From NCBI GenBank assembly GCA_011525445.1, contig WTGE01000472.1, positions 1-9,490 on the forward strand: a stretch of 9,490 nt of DNA. The letters run 5' to 3'. Numbering within the stretch: the stretch's first letter is position 1; each line of letters begins with the position of its first letter. A program made the position numbers and the translations under genes. This stretch comes from Synechococcus sp. CO36386bin_37 (GTDB lineage Bacteria; Cyanobacteriota; Cyanobacteriia; PCC-6307; Cyanobiaceae). Positions 6,776 through 9,490 of the stretch are shown in pieces. The notes under the pieces are model-generated. The model was given only the letters and a program-made list of their open reading frames with translations, did not search any database and was not told where the DNA came from.

Positions 6776-8116
6776 ATGGAAAAACTGATTTCGGCAGTCA
6801 ACGATCCCATCAATGGGATTGTATGGGGTTGGCCGATGGTCATTTTGATTGCGGCGACGGGCTTTTTTTTGATGTTCGGCCTCCGCTTGATGCCCTTGCA
6901 GCGCTTGATCTTTGGCGTCCGCGTGCTGGCTAAGAGAACGACTACCTCTGATGAAGGAGATATTTCTCCATTTGCAGCTTTGATGACATCTCTGTCTGCC
7001 ACTATCGGCACTGGCAACATTGCAGGTGTAGCTGGTGCCATCGCTGTGGGTGGACCCGGGGCTGTTTTTTGGATGTGGGTGATTGCTGTCTTTGGTATCG
7101 CAACTAAATATGGCGAGGCTGTGCTGGCTGTGAAATATCGCGAGGTCGATACTCTCGGGAACCATGTTGGCGGTCCGATGTATTACATACGCAACGGTCT
7201 TGGTGATCACTGGCAGTGGCTAGCTGTTCTGTTTGCCACATTTGGAATGCTTGCTGGTTTTGGCATTGGCAACGGAGTTCAATGTTTCGAAGTCTCCAGT
7301 GCATTGGCAGGCTTTGGCATTCCCAGGTTGTTAACAGGACTCATTCTTGGTGTGCTTGTTTTTGCTGTGATCATTGGAGGAATTGATCGGATTTCACAAG
7401 CAGCCTCAGCCTTGGTCCCAGCTATGACCATTCTCTACATCCTTGCTTGCGTTGTTGTTTTAGGAATCAATATCGTTGATGTACCTGCTGCTTTTGGAAC
7501 AATTTTTTCCAACGCATTCAGTGGAGAAGCCGCTGTTGGTGGAGCGGTAGGGCAGGTGGTTCTCATGGGATTCAAGCGCGGCATTTTTTCAAACGAAGCC
7601 GGTCTTGGCAGTGCACCGATTGCCCATGCTGCCGCCAAAACCGATGATCCAGTGCGTCAAGGCAGTGTTGCAATGTTGGGCACCGTGATCGATACCTTGA
7701 TCCTCTGCACGTTGACGGCACTGGTGATCATCACCAGTGGTGTTTATGGCAGCGGTGAGTCCGGTGCGAACTTATCGATTTTGGCTTTCAATACAGGCCT
7801 CAGCGGCGCCGGATGGGTGGTCACCGCCGGCCTTGTCGTCTTTGCGTTCACCACCGTTCTTGGTTGGAGCTTTTATGGAGAACGGTGTACGGAGTTCTTG
7901 TTTGGCGAAAGGGCGATCAAGCCCTTCCGTTTTGTCTGGGTTGCCGTTGTCGTGATTGGCTCAGTGGCAGGAGATCGTGGTGTTGTTTGGGGTGTTGCTG
8001 ACACGCTGAATGGCTTGATGGCACTTCCAAATCTTGTGTCTTTGCTTCTGTTGTCGCCAGTGGTCTTTAAGCTCACCGGCGACTACAACTTCAAGCGTTC
8101 TCTGGAAGAGGGCTGA
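6776..8116 (+). CDS. Sodium:alanine/glycine symporter, AGCS family
   Basis: A 446-residue inner-membrane transporter of the alanine/glycine:cation symporter family (MmAgcS is of similar size), importing small neutral amino acids with sodium. About ten to eleven hydrophobic segments run through the length. Diagnostic motifs: SATIGTGNIAGVAGAIAVGG (74-93) leading into the PROSITE sodium:alanine symporter signature GGPGAVFWMWVIAVFG (92-107), FKRGIFSNEAGLGSAPIAHA (266-285), WSFYGERCTEFLFG (364-377) and DTLNGLMALPNLVSLLLLS near the C-terminus (409-427). The ATG at 6776 is the natural start, since the next Met (residue 21) would cut the first membrane segment. It lies 34 nt after DUF3386, and a stem-loop ends directly at the start codon. 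The 3' end overlaps the convergent DUF6447 gene by 26 bp. The substrate (alanine, glycine or D-alanine) cannot be fixed from sequence. Confidence 0.95.
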   Translation: MEKLISAVNDPINGIVWGWPMVILIAATGFFLMFGLRLMPLQRLIFGVRVLAKRTTTSDEGDISPFAALMTSLSATIGTGNIAGVAGAIAVGGPGAVFWMWVIAVFGIATKYGEAVLAVKYREVDTLGNHVGGPMYYIRNGLGDHWQWLAVLFATFGMLAGFGIGNGVQCFEVSSALAGFGIPRLLTGLILGVLVFAVIIGGIDRISQAASALVPAMTILYILACVVVLGINIVDVPAAFGTIFSNAFSGEAAVGGAVGQVVLMGFKRGIFSNEAGLGSAPIAHAAAKTDDPVRQGSVAMLGTVIDTLILCTLTALVIITSGVYGSGESGANLSILAFNTGLSGAGWVVTAGLVVFAFTTVLGWSFYGERCTEFLFGERAIKPFRFVWVAVVVIGSVAGDRGVVWGVADTLNGLMALPNLVSLLLLSPVVFKLTGDYNFKRSLEEG

Positions 8117-8330
8117 TTTGTTTGAGGCGTTCGTTCAGCTGCATCGCCATCGTCTGACGGCCGACTGCGAGCACTTTCAGAGTGTCTTCATGCATGCGTA
8201 ACTGGGCGTCAGCAACTTGCATCCCTCTCACGAGCTCTTTCAGCTCATCAGGTAGCGCATTGAGGTCGTAGCGCTTCCCCTCGAAGGTCAGAATGGGATT
8301 CTGGTCTTGGGAAACAGAGGAGCTGGTCAT
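8091..8330 (-). CDS. DUF6447 family small protein
   Basis: A 79-residue protein matching a small cyanobacterial family I recognise as DUF6447; function unknown. After a polar N-terminus (MTSSSVSQDQNP) comes a compact conserved block: ILTFEGKRYDLNALPDELKE, then a long amphipathic helix containing RGMQVADAQLRMHEDTLKVL and AVGRQTMAMQLNERLKQ. The opening block resembles the start of a small beta-hairpin fold, and the helix suggests oligomerisation. There is no signal peptide or membrane segment. The start is the ATG at 8330; a TTG directly before it (8333) is possible but less likely. No clear Shine-Dalgarno. It lies 53 nt downstream of the ABC transporter on the same strand, possibly co-transcribed, and its 3' end overlaps the symporter gene tail-to-tail by 26 bp. 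Confidence 0.8.
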   Translation of the reverse strand: MTSSSVSQDQNPILTFEGKRYDLNALPDELKELVRGMQVADAQLRMHEDTLKVLAVGRQTMAMQLNERLKQISPLPENA

Positions 8331-8374
8331 CAAATGGAAGCAATCGCCAGGATTTTATTGGCTCACGTCTGATC

Positions 8375-8386
8375 TGAATCGATTCA
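8375..8386. repeat. 12-bp perfect palindrome over the ABC transporter stop codon
   Basis: TGAATCGATTCA is fully self-complementary and includes the TGA stop of the ABC transporter gene (8386-8384). Related GATTC/GAATC words occur just beside it (8393-8397). As RNA it would form only a 4-bp stem with a 4-nt loop, so it is not a convincing terminator. It may be a chance palindrome. Confidence 0.25.
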
Positions 8387-9490
8387 TTCTTTGATTCGGA
8401 TGAATTGTCGCTCGCAAAGGTCTCGATATCGGCCTCCCCGATTCATCAGATCGTCATGAGTGCCCTGTTGACTGATTTGGCCATCCTCCAGCACCACGAT
8501 CAAATCAGCTTCCTGGACAGTGGCCAGTCGGTGGGCAATCACAATGACGGTTCGTCCTTGCATCGCCTGCTTGAGCCCGAGTTGTACGGCAGCCTCCGCC
8601 TCTGCATCGAGAGCACTTGTGGCTTCATCTAGCAACATCAGGGCAGGGTTTCCCAGCACGGCTCTGGCGATCGCAATGCGCTGGAGCTGTCCTCCTGACA
8701 CGTTCGTTCCTCTCTCCTCAAGGTGTGTGTTGTAGCCGCGAGGCAGAGAAAGAATGAAATCGTGAGCATTGGCCAGCTGTGCAGCATGATGAAGCTCTTC
8801 TTGTGTGCAATTCCGGCCGAATCGAATCGCTTCCGCGATCGTTCCAGAGAACACACTGCTGCGTTGTGGGACCAGGGCAACTTGTTGGCGAAGCTCGCGA
8901 GCTTTGACCTGACTCAAGTCCTTTCCATCAAAGAGAAGTGTGCCTTTGTCCACGCGATTGAAGCGCAGTAACAGAGAGAAAAGAGTTGTTTTTCCGGCTC
9001 CTGAAGGGCCCACAAGCGCAACAACCTGTCCAGCTTTGATCGATAAATTGAAGTTTTTGAGTACGGCTTGTCCCGGTACATAGCCGAATTCCACCTGGTC
9101 AAAATTCAGGTCTCCACGAAGTTGTCCCAGAGGAAGAGCTGGAGTTGAGTCTGCTGGTTCGGAGGGCTGCTTTTCGATCTCACGTAAACGCCGCAGAGAG
9201 GACTGCCCTTGTTGAAATTCGTTGTAATTGGAGGTGACGTGTGCGATTGGATCGATCAGCAGGACCAGACCGGTGAGATAGCTGATCAGTCCGGGAACTT
9301 CAAGATCGCCAGTGCTGATTCTGATCGCTGCCAAGACCAGAACGGTGGCGAATCCGAGGACTTCGATAATCCCCACCACAGGGTGTTGAAGAGCAACAAG
9401 GCGATAGGTGTTGTAACGAGCTTGACGGTGTTGATCGATTTCAGCTTCGAAGCGCTTCTCAAGCCAAGGTTCGGCGGCGAAGGCGCGAAC
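8384..9490 (-). CDS. MsbA-like ABC exporter half-transporter, C-terminal part (N-terminus outside window)
   Basis: The frame is open to the right edge, giving 368 visible C-terminal residues. The first residues, VRAFAAEPWLEKRF, match the coupling region of the transmembrane domain in lipid/multidrug half-exporters, followed by two hydrophobic segments (about 41-56 and 66-82). A complete nucleotide-binding domain follows: Walker A GPSGAGKTT (161-169), Q-loop VPQRSSVF (Q209), ABC signature NVSGGQLQR (263-271), Walker B LMLLDEATSALD (284-295) and H-loop IAHRLAT (H320). All ATPase residues are intact. Such proteins homodimerise or heterodimerise to export lipids, drugs or peptides; the cargo cannot be told here. 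A GTG at 9379 is internal, not the start. DUF6447 follows 53 nt downstream on the same strand. Confidence 0.95.
   Translation of the reverse strand, partial: VRAFAAEPWLEKRFEAEIDQHRQARYNTYRLVALQHPVVGIIEVLGFATVLVLAAIRISTGDLEVPGLISYLTGLVLLIDPIAHVTSNYNEFQQGQSSLRRLREIEKQPSEPADSTPALPLGQLRGDLNFDQVEFGYVPGQAVLKNFNLSIKAGQVVALVGPSGAGKTTLFSLLLRFNRVDKGTLLFDGKDLSQVKARELRQQVALVPQRSSVFSGTIAEAIRFGRNCTQEELHHAAQLANAHDFILSLPRGYNTHLEERGTNVSGGQLQRIAIARAVLGNPALMLLDEATSALDAEAEAAVQLGLKQAMQGRTVIVIAHRLATVQEADLIVVLEDGQISQQGTHDDLMNRGGRYRDLCERQFIRIKE

Noticed and set aside
6863..6870. Run of eight T in the symporter gene as a slippage or phase-variation site (three further T6 runs at 7065, 7503 and 7584)
   Set aside because: The runs encode Phe-rich membrane helices in frame, the gene is intact, and one 8-mer is expected from TTT codon use; no alternative product is evident.
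6620..7210. 196-codon antisense frame across DUF3386 and the symporter
   Set aside because: It crosses two clear genes and the spacer, and its product is His/Ser/Gln-rich without domain features.
8667..8674. GCGATCGC, the HIP1 octamer of many cyanobacteria
   Set aside because: Only one copy was noticed in the window, so it gives no sign of HIP1 enrichment.

Overview
The window looks like core genome from a marine picocyanobacterium (Synechococcus/Cyanobium or a low-light Prochlorococcus type). The pointers are several cyanobacteria- or plastid-restricted families side by side (DUF3318, CGLD27/Ycf36, DUF3386, DUF6447), dense packing, moderate GC, and no transposase, integrase, phage gene or CRISPR array. 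Family names come from recognising protein motifs by eye; no database search was possible.

Left part, minus strand (1-2598): a tightly packed cluster reads right to left: a DUF3318 membrane protein, the ribosomal silencing factor rsfS (8-nt overlap), a CGLD27/Ycf36-like membrane protein (11-nt gap), and a zinc-type (Rhizobium etli-like) asparaginase (17-nt gap). After 52 nt comes the 5' portion of an initiator tRNA-fMet that runs off the left edge. A good sigma70-type promoter lies directly before the tRNA.

Centre (2599-2719): a 121-bp divergent intergenic region separates this cluster from carB. It carries two inverted repeats that are candidate regulatory sites for one or both directions.

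Centre-right, plus strand (2720-8116): carB (large subunit of carbamoyl-phosphate synthase, feeding pyrimidine and arginine synthesis) is followed after 26 nt by a DUF3386 gene with a TTG start. After another 34 nt comes an AGCS-family sodium:alanine/glycine symporter. A perfect 8-bp stem ends on the base before the symporter start codon. carB contains an AT-rich block with a sharp left edge, and DUF3386 contains a smaller one.

Right part, minus strand (8091-9490): a small DUF6447 gene overlaps the symporter tail-to-tail by 26 bp. Upstream of it is the C-terminal part of an MsbA-like ABC exporter half-transporter that runs off the right edge.

Functionally this is central nitrogen and nucleotide metabolism (asparagine hydrolysis, carbamoyl phosphate, amino-acid uptake) next to translation functions (RsfS, initiator tRNA). 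I found no convincing new defence, mobile or secretion system. The points most worth checking are the hairpin at the symporter start, the base-composition mosaic in carB, the dyads in the divergent promoter, and the rsfS-membrane protein-asparaginase gene cluster.
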